Made by a program: the position numbers and the translations under genes. Below are positions 24,812 through 33,103 of a stretch of 41,872 nucleotides of DNA, piece after piece; within the stretch, counting starts at the first letter, position 1; every line of letters starts with the position of its first letter. A model generated the notes under the pieces. It saw only the letters and a program-made list of their open reading frames with translations, had not been told where the DNA came from and searched no databases. The stretch is taken from the NCBI GenBank assembly GCA_021847995.1, contig JAJZNE010000064.1, positions 1 through 41,872 on the forward strand. Reading direction: 5' to 3'. The DNA comes from Pseudomonadota bacterium. Its GTDB lineage: Bacteria > Pseudomonadota > Alphaproteobacteria > Acetobacterales > Acetobacteraceae.

Positions 24812-25693
24812 ATGTTCGTGCTCGCCGTCCAGCAGGGCCTCAACGGTCTCGTTCTCGGCAGCCTCTACGTGCTGGTCGCACTCGGCCTCACGCTCGTCTA
24901 TGGCGTGCTGGTGCAGATCAACTTCGCCCACGCCGATTTCGTCATGATCGGTGCGTTCAGCGCCTATTTCGTCACCCATGCGCTGCACGGCGACTATCTG
25001 CTCAGCCTCGCCGCCGCCGGCGCGGTCGGTGCGCTGCTCGGCTATCTCGTCAACGCCGCGATCTTCGCGCCGCTGCTTGGCAAGGGCAGCGAGCTGCGCC
25101 CGCTGATCGCCACCATCGGCGTCTCCGTCATGCTGGAGAATGGCGCGCTGGCGCTGCTCGGTCCGGTGCCCTATGCGTTCGCGACGCGCTACAGCGCCGA
25201 GGTGATCCGCTTCGGCCCGCTCTACCTCACCGCGCAGAGCGTGATCATCCTCGCCGTCGCGGCAACCGCCATCGTCCTGCTCCATGGGTTCCTGCGCTTC
25301 ACCTTTCTCGGCAAGGCGCTGCGCGCAGTGGCGCAGGACCGCGAGACGGCCGGGCTGATGGGCATCGCCCCCGACCGGCTGATCATGCTGACCTTCATCA
25401 TCGGCTCGGCGCTCGCCGGCCTCGGCGGCGCACTGCTCGCCCCGGTGCTGGTGCTGACCCCGTTCGCCGGCACCTCCGTCATCGTCAAGGCGTTCGCGAT
25501 CGTCATCATCGGCGGTTTCGGCAATATCGAGGGCACGATCCTCGCCGGGCTGCTGGTCGGCCTGATCGAGGCCATGACGACGCAGGTGCTCGATCCCGGC
25601 CTGATCGACATCGTGGTGTTCGGGCTGCTGCTCGCCATGCTGGTGATCCGCCCCACCGGCCTGATCGCCGAACGGCGGGAGGAGAATGTCTGA
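24812..25693 (+). CDS. Branched-chain-type ABC importer permease (LivH type)
   Basis: This 293-residue inner-membrane protein has eight or so hydrophobic segments and the LivH pattern: LNGLVLGSLYVLVALGLTLV at the N-terminus, YGVLVQINFAHADFVMIGAF, LRPLIATIGVSVMLENG, GKALRAVAQDRETAGLMGI (the cytoplasmic loop that contacts the ATPase) and FGNIEGTILAGLLVGLIEAM. It forms the transmembrane pore together with the LivM-type protein. It begins 9 bases after the binding-protein gene. Its end overlaps the next gene by 8 bases, so translation is coupled. Confidence 0.92.
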   Translation: MFVLAVQQGLNGLVLGSLYVLVALGLTLVYGVLVQINFAHADFVMIGAFSAYFVTHALHGDYLLSLAAAGAVGALLGYLVNAAIFAPLLGKGSELRPLIATIGVSVMLENGALALLGPVPYAFATRYSAEVIRFGPLYLTAQSVIILAVAATAIVLLHGFLRFTFLGKALRAVAQDRETAGLMGIAPDRLIMLTFIIGSALAGLGGALLAPVLVLTPFAGTSVIVKAFAIVIIGGFGNIEGTILAGLLVGLIEAMTTQVLDPGLIDIVVFGLLLAMLVIRPTGLIAERREENV

Positions 25694-26681
25694 CGTCCCC
25701 TCCCCCGTCGCCGCGGCGTCCCTGCCGGCGGCCGAATGTCGGCCGGGATGGCCGGGACGCGCCGGAGCGGCGGCGACGCTGGGCATCGTCGCCATCCTGC
25801 CGCTGGTCCTGCGCGACAGCTACGGGCGCGGGCTGCTGATCGCCGGTGCGCTCAATGTCATCCAGGCACTCGGTCTCGATCTCATCCTCGGCTTCGCCGG
25901 CCAGCTCGATCTCGGCGCCGCCGCCTTCTACGGCATCGGCGCCTATGTCTCGACGCTGCTGGTGATGCTGGCGGGCGTCGGGTTCTGGCCGGCGCTGGCG
26001 CTGGGAACGCTGGCCGCGGGCGTCATGGGCGGCGTGCTGGCGCTGCTGACGGTACGGCTGCGGGGACATTATCTCGCCATCGCCTCGCTCGGCTTCGCCG
26101 TCATCACCTATCAGGTGCTGCTGAACTGGATCAGCCTCACCCAGGGGCCGCTCGGCCTTTACGGCATCACCCCGCCCGCCGGCTTCACCGATCCGGTCCG
26201 CCTGTTCTACCTGATCGCCGCCTGCGCGGTGCTGGTGTTCGCTGCCCTGCGCGCCCTGCTCGCCTCTCCGGTCGGTGCGACACTGGCGGCGCTGCGCGAG
26301 GATGAAATCTCCGCCGCCTCGCTCGGCATCGACTGCCGGAGGTGGAAAGCCTTCGCCTTCGCGGTCGGCTCGGCGGTCGCCGGGCTGGCCGGCGGCCTCT
26401 ATCCCGGCTTCGCCGGAACGCTGGTGCCGGATGCCTTCGCGCCGGCCGACTCGTTCGGCGTGCTGGCGATGGTGATCGTCGGCGGCATCGGCACCCTGCG
26501 CGGGCCGGTGCTGGGCGCCGTCGTGCTCACGCTCGCCCCCGAATTGCTGCGTGGCATCGGCGATGCGCGCATGATCGTCTATGGGCTGGCGCTGACGCTG
26601 GTGGTGCTGTTCATGCCCGGCGGCCTCGACGGAGCATGGCGGATGGCGGCGGCGCGCCTGCGCAGGAACCAGGCAGGATGA
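25686..26681 (+). CDS. Branched-chain-type ABC importer permease (LivM type)
   Basis: This 331-residue membrane protein is the second pore subunit. It shows NVIQALGLDLILGFAGQLDL followed by GAAAFYGIGAYVSTL, the LivM loop GATLAALREDEISAASLGID, a YPGFAGTLVPDAFAPADSFG stretch, and a GGIGTLRGPVLGAVVLTLA segment. The N-terminal 25 residues are hydrophilic and rich in Pro/Ala. It overlaps the LivH-type gene (8 bases) and the ATPase gene (ATGA). Confidence 0.92.
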   Translation: MSDVPSPVAAASLPAAECRPGWPGRAGAAATLGIVAILPLVLRDSYGRGLLIAGALNVIQALGLDLILGFAGQLDLGAAAFYGIGAYVSTLLVMLAGVGFWPALALGTLAAGVMGGVLALLTVRLRGHYLAIASLGFAVITYQVLLNWISLTQGPLGLYGITPPAGFTDPVRLFYLIAACAVLVFAALRALLASPVGATLAALREDEISAASLGIDCRRWKAFAFAVGSAVAGLAGGLYPGFAGTLVPDAFAPADSFGVLAMVIVGGIGTLRGPVLGAVVLTLAPELLRGIGDARMIVYGLALTLVVLFMPGGLDGAWRMAAARLRRNQAG

Positions 26682-27456
26682 CCGGCCCCGGCGCGGCCCC
26701 GCTGCTGACGGCGGAGGATCTGCACAAGCGTTTCGGCGGGGTGCAGGCGGTGGGCGGCCTTTCGTTCACGCTGCCGCCGGCGACGGTGCTTGCCGTGATC
26801 GGCCCGAACGGCGCCGGCAAATCGACCCTGCTCAATCTCCTCAGCGGCGTGCATCGCGCCGATGCCGGGCGGCTCAGCTTCGCCGGCACCGAGCTCGCCG
26901 CCCTGCCCGCGCATCGCCGCGCCCGGCTCGGCCTTGCCCGCACCTTTCAGAAGATCCGCCTGTTCCGGCATCTGTCGGTGCTGGAGAATGTGCTCGCCGG
27001 GTTCTACACGCAGCATCGCATTCCCACCTGGCAATATTTGCTGCACGGCCCTGCCTTCCACGCCGACCGGCGGCGCTGCCGGCAGGCGGCGGCGGAGCTG
27101 CTCGCCTTCGTCGGCCTGCTGGCGCGCGCCGCAACGCCGGCCGGTGCGCTGGCCTATGGCGAGCAGCGGCTGCTGGAGATCGCCCGCGCGCTCGCAACCC
27201 AGCCGCGCCTGCTGCTGCTGGACGAGCCGGCGGCCGGCCTCAACGGCGCCGAGACGGAGGCGCTGCGGGTCCGGCTCACCGCCCTGCGCGGACGTGGCCT
27301 GGCGATGATCCTGGTCGAGCATGACATGGATCTGGTCACTCGCATCGCCGATCAGGTATTGGTGATGCATTACGGCCAGAAACTGTTTGCCGGCACCCCG
27401 GCCGCGATGCGCGAAGATGCGGGCGTGATCGCGGCCTATCTCGGCGGTGAACTGGC

Positions 27457-27460
<4 letters not shown>
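26678..27460 (+). CDS. Branched-chain-type ABC importer ATPase (LivG type)
   Basis: This 260-residue ATPase couples ATP hydrolysis to transport. Walker A is GPNGAGKST near residue 45, the LivG-type QKIRLFRHLSVLENVL follows, and Walker B is LLLLDEPAAGLN near residue 180, followed by the His-loop region VEHDMDLV. The signature segment reads LAYGEQRLLEIARAL rather than LSGGQ, as is usual for LivG. I chose the ATG at 26678, which overlaps the LivM-type stop. It overlaps the LivF-type gene as ATGA. Confidence 0.92.
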
Positions 27461-28197
<737 letters not shown>

Positions 28198-28207
28198 GGG
28201 AGGGATC

Positions 28208-28966
28208 ATGGAGCATCCAGCACTCGCCGGCCGCGTGGCCGTCGTCACCGGGGCGGCGGGCGGCATCGGCGGCGCCATCGCCCGCCGCTTCGCCGCCGCC
28301 GGCGCCCGCGTCGCCTGCATCGATCTGACGGCGCCGGAGGACAGCGCCGCCACCATCCGCGCCGCCGGCGGCACCGCCCTCGCCCTCGCCGCCGATGTCA
28401 GCCGCGAGGCCGACACGCTCGCGATCGCACGCACGGTGGTCGCCGCCTGGGGCGGCGTGCAGGTGCTGGTCAACGCCGCCGCCCCGCGCGAGCCGGTCGG
28501 CACAGTGCTGGATCTCGCCCCGGCCGATTTCGCGCATGTCTTCGCGGTGCAGGTGACGGGCGCCTATCTGACCAGCCGCGCCCTGCTGCCGGCGATGATC
28601 GCGGGCGGCGGGGGCAGCATCATCCACATCGCCTCCCAGCTCGGCCGCGTCGGGGCGCCCGGCCGCCCGGCCTATTGCGCCGCCAAGGGGGCGCTGATCC
28701 AGCTCGCCCGCGCGATGGCGCTGGACCACGCGGCGCAGGGCGTGCGGGTCAACGCGCTCTCCCCCGGCGCGGTGGAGACGGATCGGCTGCTGGCGCGCGA
28801 CGGCAGCCTTGCCGCGGTGCGGGCGCGCAACGTGCCGCTGCATCCAATCGGCCGGCTCGGCCAGCCGGAGGAGATCGCCGAGGCGGCGCTGTTCCTCGCC
28901 GCCGATACGTCAAGCTTCATGACCGGCGCCGACCTGCTGGTGGACGGCGGCTACACCGCGCGTTAG
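28208..28966 (+). CDS. Short-chain dehydrogenase/reductase (SDR)
   Basis: This 252-residue NAD(P)-dependent oxidoreductase has TGAAGGIGGAIARRF (cofactor motif), VNAAAPREP in place of the usual NNAG, and catalytic Ser143, Tyr156 and Lys160 (in IASQLG and YCAAK). The end, SSFMTGADLLVDGGYTAR, is the classical SDR C-terminus. A GGGATC ribosome region precedes the ATG. Located directly after the LivF-type gene, it may oxidise or reduce the imported compound. Its stop overlaps the convergent epimerase stop. Confidence 0.88.
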   Translation: MEHPALAGRVAVVTGAAGGIGGAIARRFAAAGARVACIDLTAPEDSAATIRAAGGTALALAADVSREADTLAIARTVVAAWGGVQVLVNAAAPREPVGTVLDLAPADFAHVFAVQVTGAYLTSRALLPAMIAGGGGSIIHIASQLGRVGAPGRPAYCAAKGALIQLARAMALDHAAQGVRVNALSPGAVETDRLLARDGSLAAVRARNVPLHPIGRLGQPEEIAEAALFLAADTSSFMTGADLLVDGGYTAR

Positions 28967-29856
28967 CCGCGGCGGGCCGCGATCAGCCGCGCCAGCCCCT
29001 CGGCGATGCCGACGCGGGCGGTAAAGCCGAGGTCGCGCGCGGTCGGGCCGAGATCGACCGGCCCGCGCAGCACCGGCGGCAGCGCGCCATCCTCGGTCAT
29101 GTCGAGCGTGCCGACATGGCGTGCGATGATGGCCCGGATTTCGCCGATCGCCACCAGTTCCGGATGGGCTACGTAATAGACACGCTGCCTCAGCTCCGCA
29201 GCCAGGCAGGCCGCGACCGCCGCTTCGGCGGCATCGTCGCCATAGAGATAGGGCGCCGGCCCGGTCGGCGGGATGCGCACGCTGCGGCGGGCCAGCGCCG
29301 CCGCCACCATCTCGTCGAGCAGGAATTGCGTCCGCCGGCCCGGCCCATAGATGCCGGTGAAGCGCAGCACGCACAGTTCCATCGGCACGCGCCGCCACAA
29401 ACCCTCCAGCACGTATTCCACCGCGGCCTTGGAACATCCGTAGGGCGTCTGCGGCCGCAGCGGCTGGTCGGGGCCGATCGGCGCCGGCCCGTCATACGGC
29501 CCGACCGCCGCGATCGAGGAGCAGAACACGAACCGCCCCACGCCCGCCGCCAGCGCCGCTTCCAGCAACCGCAACGTGCCGCCGACATTGATCGCCATCA
29601 CCTCGGCCGGCCGGTCGGCCAGCACCATCGGCCCGGACACGCCACCGGCATGCAGCACATGCGTCGGCCGCAGCCCGGCCAGCAGGCGGTCGAGGCGCGT
29701 CCGGTCGGACAGATCGTCGGCGACATGGCGGTGCCGTGCCGAAGGCGGCGGCGGCGCGGGATCGAGGCCGGTCACCTCATGGCCGCCGGCGCCGAGCCGC
29801 AGGGCCGCCGCGGCACCGAGGAACCCGCTCGATCCGGTGACCAGGATACGCGCCAT
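28963..29856 (-). CDS. NAD-dependent epimerase/dehydratase family protein
   Basis: This 297-residue extended SDR has the cofactor motif LVTGSSGFLGAAAALRLG at the N-terminus, Ser113/Ser114 in FCSSIAAVGPY, and the catalytic pair Tyr139 and Lys143 in YGCSK. RFTGIYGPGRR near 165 is also typical of nucleotide-sugar epimerases and related dehydrogenases. The substrate is not evident: it could be a nucleotide sugar or a sugar acid such as a uronate. It is convergent with the SDR gene (stop codons overlap within 28963-28966) and divergent from the tartrate dehydrogenase-like gene. Confidence 0.82.
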   Translation of the reverse strand: MARILVTGSSGFLGAAAALRLGAGGHEVTGLDPAPPPPSARHRHVADDLSDRTRLDRLLAGLRPTHVLHAGGVSGPMVLADRPAEVMAINVGGTLRLLEAALAAGVGRFVFCSSIAAVGPYDGPAPIGPDQPLRPQTPYGCSKAAVEYVLEGLWRRVPMELCVLRFTGIYGPGRRTQFLLDEMVAAALARRSVRIPPTGPAPYLYGDDAAEAAVAACLAAELRQRVYYVAHPELVAIGEIRAIIARHVGTLDMTEDGALPPVLRGPVDLGPTARDLGFTARVGIAEGLARLIAARRG

Positions 29857-29923
29857 CGCCGTTGCCGCCCTGCCGTTGCGGCGCCGAGGGTCCACCGCCC
29901 GGCGCGCCACGGCAAGCCCCGAT

Positions 29924-29950
29924 GCTGCATCCGTCGGCCGCGCATGCAGC
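29924..29950. promoter_or_regulatory. Inverted repeat in the divergent gap before the tartrate dehydrogenase-like gene
   Basis: GCTGCAT (29924-29930) and ATGCAGC (29944-29950) are perfect 7-base inverted repeats separated by 13 bases, in the 177-base gap between two divergent genes. Their centre-to-centre spacing is about two helical turns, so a dimeric regulator could bind both. No specific regulator can be named. Confidence 0.35.
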
Positions 29951-30033
29951 GTTGCCTTCGCCGCCGAATGGGGGGAGATGTGCGCGGTCGGCGGCGCGCG
30001 GCGCGCCCCTCTGCAGGTGCCGGGGAGGAGACC

Positions 30034-31095
30034 ATGAAGCAGTACCGGATCGCGGTTATCCCGGGGGACGGCATCGGCCGGGAGGTGATGCCGGAGGCGC
30101 TGCGCGTGCTCGACGCGGCGGCGGCGGCGCACGGGTTCACCCTGCGCCTGCACCATTTCGACTGGAGCTGCGAGACCTATCGCAGCACCGGGCGCATGAT
30201 GCCGGCGGACGGCATCGCGCAACTGCGCGATCACGACGCGATCCTGCTCGGCGCCGTCGGCTTTCCGGGGGTGCCGGATCATGTCTCGCTGTGGGGCCTG
30301 CTGATCCCGATCCGGCGGGAGTTCGACCAGTACGTGAACCTCCGCCCGGTGCGCCTGCTGCCCGGCATCACGCCGCCGGTGCGCCACGACCGGATCGATT
30401 TCTGGGTGGTGCGGGAGAATACGGAGGGTGAATATTCGCAGATCGGCGGGCGCTTCAAGGCCGGCACGGAGGACGAGTTCGTGGTGCAGGAAGCGGTATT
30501 CACCCGCCGCGGCACCGACCGCATCCTGCGCTACGCCTTCGATCTGGCGCGCCGCCTCGGCCGCCGCCACGTCACCTCCGCCACCAAGTCGAACGGCATC
30601 TTCCATTCCATGCCGTACTGGGACGAACGCTTCGCCGCAGTCGCGGCCGGCTATCCCGACGTGCGCACCGATCAGTACCACATCGACATCCTGGCCGCGC
30701 GCTTCGTCATGTCGCCGGAGCGCTTTGACGTCGTCGTGGGGTCCAACCTGTTCGGCGACATCCTCTCCGATCTCGGCCCCGGCGTCACCGGCACCATCGC
30801 CGTCGCGCCCTCGGCCAACATCAATCCGGAGCGCAGGTTTCCCTCGATGTTCGAGCCGGTGCACGGCTCCGCGCCCGACATCGCCGGCCAGGGCATCGCC
30901 AATCCGGTCGGCCAGATCTGGGCCGCCGCGATGATGCTGGAAAATCTGGGGGAGGAGGCCGCGGCGCGCGCGGTGCTGTCGGCGATCGAGACGACGCTCG
31001 CCGCCGCCGATGCCCCGCTCACCCCCGATCTCGGCGGGAAGGGCACCACGCAGGCGCTGGGTGCGCGCATCGCCGGCGCCCTGTCGCGCGCCTGA
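30034..31095 (+). CDS. Tartrate dehydrogenase/decarboxylase-like (isopropylmalate dehydrogenase family)
   Basis: This 353-residue metal- and NAD-dependent enzyme belongs to the decarboxylating dehydrogenases. It has AVIPGDGIGREVMPEAL at the N-terminus, GAVGFPGVPDHVSLWGLL, NLRPVRLLPGITPP, VVRENTEGEYSQIGGR, VTSATKSNGIFHSM, DQYHIDILAARFVMSPERFD, GDILSDLGPGVTGTIAVAPS and EPVHGSAPDIAG. The GVPDHVSLWGLLIPIRREFD region fits tartrate dehydrogenase (TtuC/YeaU) rather than LeuB. The enzyme would oxidise and decarboxylate tartrate or D-malate-like 2-hydroxy acids. The start has a GGGGAGGAG site. It ends 25 bases from the convergent GntR gene. Confidence 0.85.
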   Translation: MKQYRIAVIPGDGIGREVMPEALRVLDAAAAAHGFTLRLHHFDWSCETYRSTGRMMPADGIAQLRDHDAILLGAVGFPGVPDHVSLWGLLIPIRREFDQYVNLRPVRLLPGITPPVRHDRIDFWVVRENTEGEYSQIGGRFKAGTEDEFVVQEAVFTRRGTDRILRYAFDLARRLGRRHVTSATKSNGIFHSMPYWDERFAAVAAGYPDVRTDQYHIDILAARFVMSPERFDVVVGSNLFGDILSDLGPGVTGTIAVAPSANINPERRFPSMFEPVHGSAPDIAGQGIANPVGQIWAAAMMLENLGEEAAARAVLSAIETTLAAADAPLTPDLGGKGTTQALGARIAGALSRA

Positions 31096-31120
31096 ACGGC
31101 GGCGCCGCCGCGCGCCGCGA

Positions 31121-31819
31121 TCACTGCCGCAGCAATCCGTGCAGCGTCGCCGCCGCCCCCTCGATGTCGCGGCACAGCGCCGCAGCGGCAGCCTCGCCGT
31201 CGCGCCGGCCGAGTGCCGCCAGCATCGCCCGGTGCGCCGCATTCGCGGCATGCCAGTTCTCCGAGGCGCGCAGGACGTGGAAATAGGGGCCGATTTGCAG
31301 CCACAGCGATTCGATGATGCGCAGCAGCGTCGGCGATCGCGCGGCGCGGTAGATCAGGAAATGGAACTCGTGATTGGCCGGGACATAGCGGCGCCCGTCC
31401 TGGCGGTCGGCCGCCGCCTGCATGTCATCGACCAGCACGCCGAGCCGTTGCAGCGTCGGCGCGCGCAGGCGTGAAGCAGCCCAGCGCACCGCCATAGGTT
31501 CGATTTCGCAACGGACGCGCCGCAGATCGGCAAGGCGTTCGCGCGCCAGCGGCGGAATGCCGACCGACCGGCCGGACACCACGGTCAGCGCCTGCTCCGC
31601 CGTCAGGCGTCGCAGCGCCTCGCGCACCGGCATCGCGCTCACCTCGAAGGCGTCCGCCAGGCTCTGGATCGTGATCGTCTGCCCCGGCTCGATCTCGCCA
31701 TTCAGGATCAGCGCCCTGAGTGCGTCATAGACGCGATCCTGCATCGTTTCACGCCCCAGCGGGCGGCGTGGCAGGGTCGGACGGCGGTGGACACGGCCGG
31801 CACTGACGGTTTCCTGCAT
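31121..31819 (-). CDS. GntR family transcriptional regulator, FCD (FadR-like) type
   Basis: This 232-residue repressor or activator has an N-terminal winged helix (about 25-85: RVYDALRALILNGEIEPGQT, SLADAFEVSAMPVREALRRL) and an all-helical FCD ligand domain. In FCD proteins a metal is held by Asp and three His. Here the first position is Asn (NHEFHFLIY) and the last His seems replaced (CRDIEGAA), so the metal site may be incomplete. An in-frame ATG at 31744 would shorten it; I chose 31819 as the longer form. It is divergent from the sugar-type ABC operon, and a palindrome lies on that operon's predicted -10 box, so that operon is the likely target. Confidence 0.88.
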   Translation of the reverse strand: MQETVSAGRVHRRPTLPRRPLGRETMQDRVYDALRALILNGEIEPGQTITIQSLADAFEVSAMPVREALRRLTAEQALTVVSGRSVGIPPLARERLADLRRVRCEIEPMAVRWAASRLRAPTLQRLGVLVDDMQAAADRQDGRRYVPANHEFHFLIYRAARSPTLLRIIESLWLQIGPYFHVLRASENWHAANAAHRAMLAALGRRDGEAAAAALCRDIEGAAATLHGLLRQ

Positions 31820-31861
31820 CCCTCTCTCCGCCCCCTGACGGTCCCGGCCGCGCCAGGCGGA

Positions 31862-31890
31862 TTGCGGCGGGGGCTGCTGTGATCTATGAT
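31862..31890 (+). promoter_or_regulatory. Predicted promoter of the sugar-type ABC operon
   Basis: TTGCGG (31862-31867) and TATGAT (31885-31890) are exactly 17 bases apart, a good sigma-70-type match, in an otherwise GC-rich region where an AT-rich -10 stands out. Transcription would begin near 31897, about 85 bases before the binding-protein ATG. A strong AGGAGG lies at 31965-31970. Confidence 0.6.
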
Positions 31891-31892
31891 CA
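31880..31892. promoter_or_regulatory. Palindromic operator overlapping the -10 box
   Basis: TGATC-TAT-GATCA is a perfect inverted repeat with a 3-base centre. It covers the predicted -10 box of the ABC operon and lies 61 bases upstream of the divergent GntR gene. Size and symmetry fit a GntR-type dimer site. A regulator bound here would block RNA polymerase. The binding partner is inferred from position only. Confidence 0.55.
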
Positions 31893-31981
31893 AATAGTCC
31901 GGAACGCAAACGCGGCCGGCCGGCGGCACCGCCGATTGCCCGCCGCACGGGAATGGCGCCAAGCAGGAGGAAACGGCCAAC

Positions 31982-33103
31982 ATGAAATGGATCAGAACCG
32001 TCTGCGGTCTGGCCGCAGCGCTGTCGCTCGCGACCGCTGCCCACCCGGCGGCCGCCGAACAGAAGTTCAAGATTTTCCTCTCGATGAGCTATATCGGCAA
32101 TGACTGGCAGGCCGAGGCGGCCAACATGGTCAAGGCCATGGCGGCGTCGAAGGACTACCGCGACAAGGTGGACCTCCAGGTCCAGGTCGCCGGCCCCGAT
32201 GCACAGCGGCAGATCCAGCAGATCAACGCCATGGTGCAGCAGGGCGCGCAGGCGATCGTCGTCTATCCGATCTCGCCGACCGCGCTCAACCAGGTGGTGC
32301 GCAATGCCTGCGCGCGCCACGTCGTCATCATCGCCTACGATGCCGAGATCACCGAGCCCTGCGCCTACAACGTGCACATCGACCAGCCGGAAGCCGGCCG
32401 CGTCACCGCCGAATGGCTGGCGAAGCAGCTCGGCGGCAAGGGCAACATCGTGGTGCTGACCGGCGTGCCCGGCACCTCCGTCGATACCCAGCGCACCGCG
32501 GCGGCCAAGGAGGTGTTCGCCAGGAACGCCGGCATCCACATCGTTGCCGAAGGTGTCGGCATGTGGAGCCAGGCGGTCGCCCGCACCGAGATCACCAAGA
32601 TCCTCACCACCCATCCGTGGAACGAAATCGACGGGTTCTGGGTTCAGGTCGGCTGCTACACCATTGCCGCGATGGAGAAGGAGGCCGGCATCGCCGACGA
32701 CAAGCTGAAGCCCTGCGCCGGTGAGGGCGCCAACGGCCACCGCACCCAGATGCTGGCGGCGAATGCGCCGGGCGTGCAGGGTGCCAACGGCAGCTACCGG
32801 CCGATGGGCGAACCCAGCATCTCCTACGCCTCGCCGCCCTATTCCGGCGGCCTGGCGCTGAAGCTCGCGGTGGAGAAGCTGGAAGGCCGCGACATCCCGA
32901 AGCTCACCACGCTGCCGCTGCCGGTGGTGACCAACGAGACCGTGAAACTCTGCCAGCAGGGCACATGGGCGGAGATGCAGGCAGGCTGCAACGTGTTCCA
33001 GCCGGCGACGATCGGAAACCCGGGCTGGTTCGCCTCGATCTACTCGCCGCAGACGCCGCAGATCGGCCTGCAGGCTGCACTGAACGGCAAGCCCGAGCAG
33101 TGA
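31982..33103 (+). CDS. Sugar-type (CUT2/ribose-like) ABC importer, periplasmic binding protein
   Basis: This 373-residue protein has a signal peptide (MKWIRTVCGLAAALSLATAA, cleavage near 25 after AAA) and the Peripla_BP_4 (RbsB-like) fold: FLSMSYIGNDWQAEAANMV, QINAMVQQGAQAIVVYPISP, VVIIAYDAEITEPCAYNVHI, GNIVVLTGVPGTSVDTQRTA. Cys pairs may form disulfides. The long C-terminal part (LPLPVVTNETVKLCQQGTW and beyond) is larger than in RbsB, so the substrate may be more than a simple pentose. It starts the GntR-linked operon and overlaps the ATPase gene as GTGA. Confidence 0.87.
   Translation: MKWIRTVCGLAAALSLATAAHPAAAEQKFKIFLSMSYIGNDWQAEAANMVKAMAASKDYRDKVDLQVQVAGPDAQRQIQQINAMVQQGAQAIVVYPISPTALNQVVRNACARHVVIIAYDAEITEPCAYNVHIDQPEAGRVTAEWLAKQLGGKGNIVVLTGVPGTSVDTQRTAAAKEVFARNAGIHIVAEGVGMWSQAVARTEITKILTTHPWNEIDGFWVQVGCYTIAAMEKEAGIADDKLKPCAGEGANGHRTQMLAANAPGVQGANGSYRPMGEPSISYASPPYSGGLALKLAVEKLEGRDIPKLTTLPLPVVTNETVKLCQQGTWAEMQAGCNVFQPATIGNPGWFASIYSPQTPQIGLQAALNGKPEQ

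Noticed and set aside
23429-25795. A 788-codon open frame on the minus strand
   Set aside because: It is antisense to the propeller protein and the ABC importer genes. The Arg/His/Gln-rich translation shows no family motif.
31098-31109. GGCGGCGCCGCC palindrome between the tartrate dehydrogenase-like and GntR genes as a bidirectional terminator
   Set aside because: It is only 12 bases with no loop or T-run, and such palindromes are common by chance at this GC content. Not listed as a feature.
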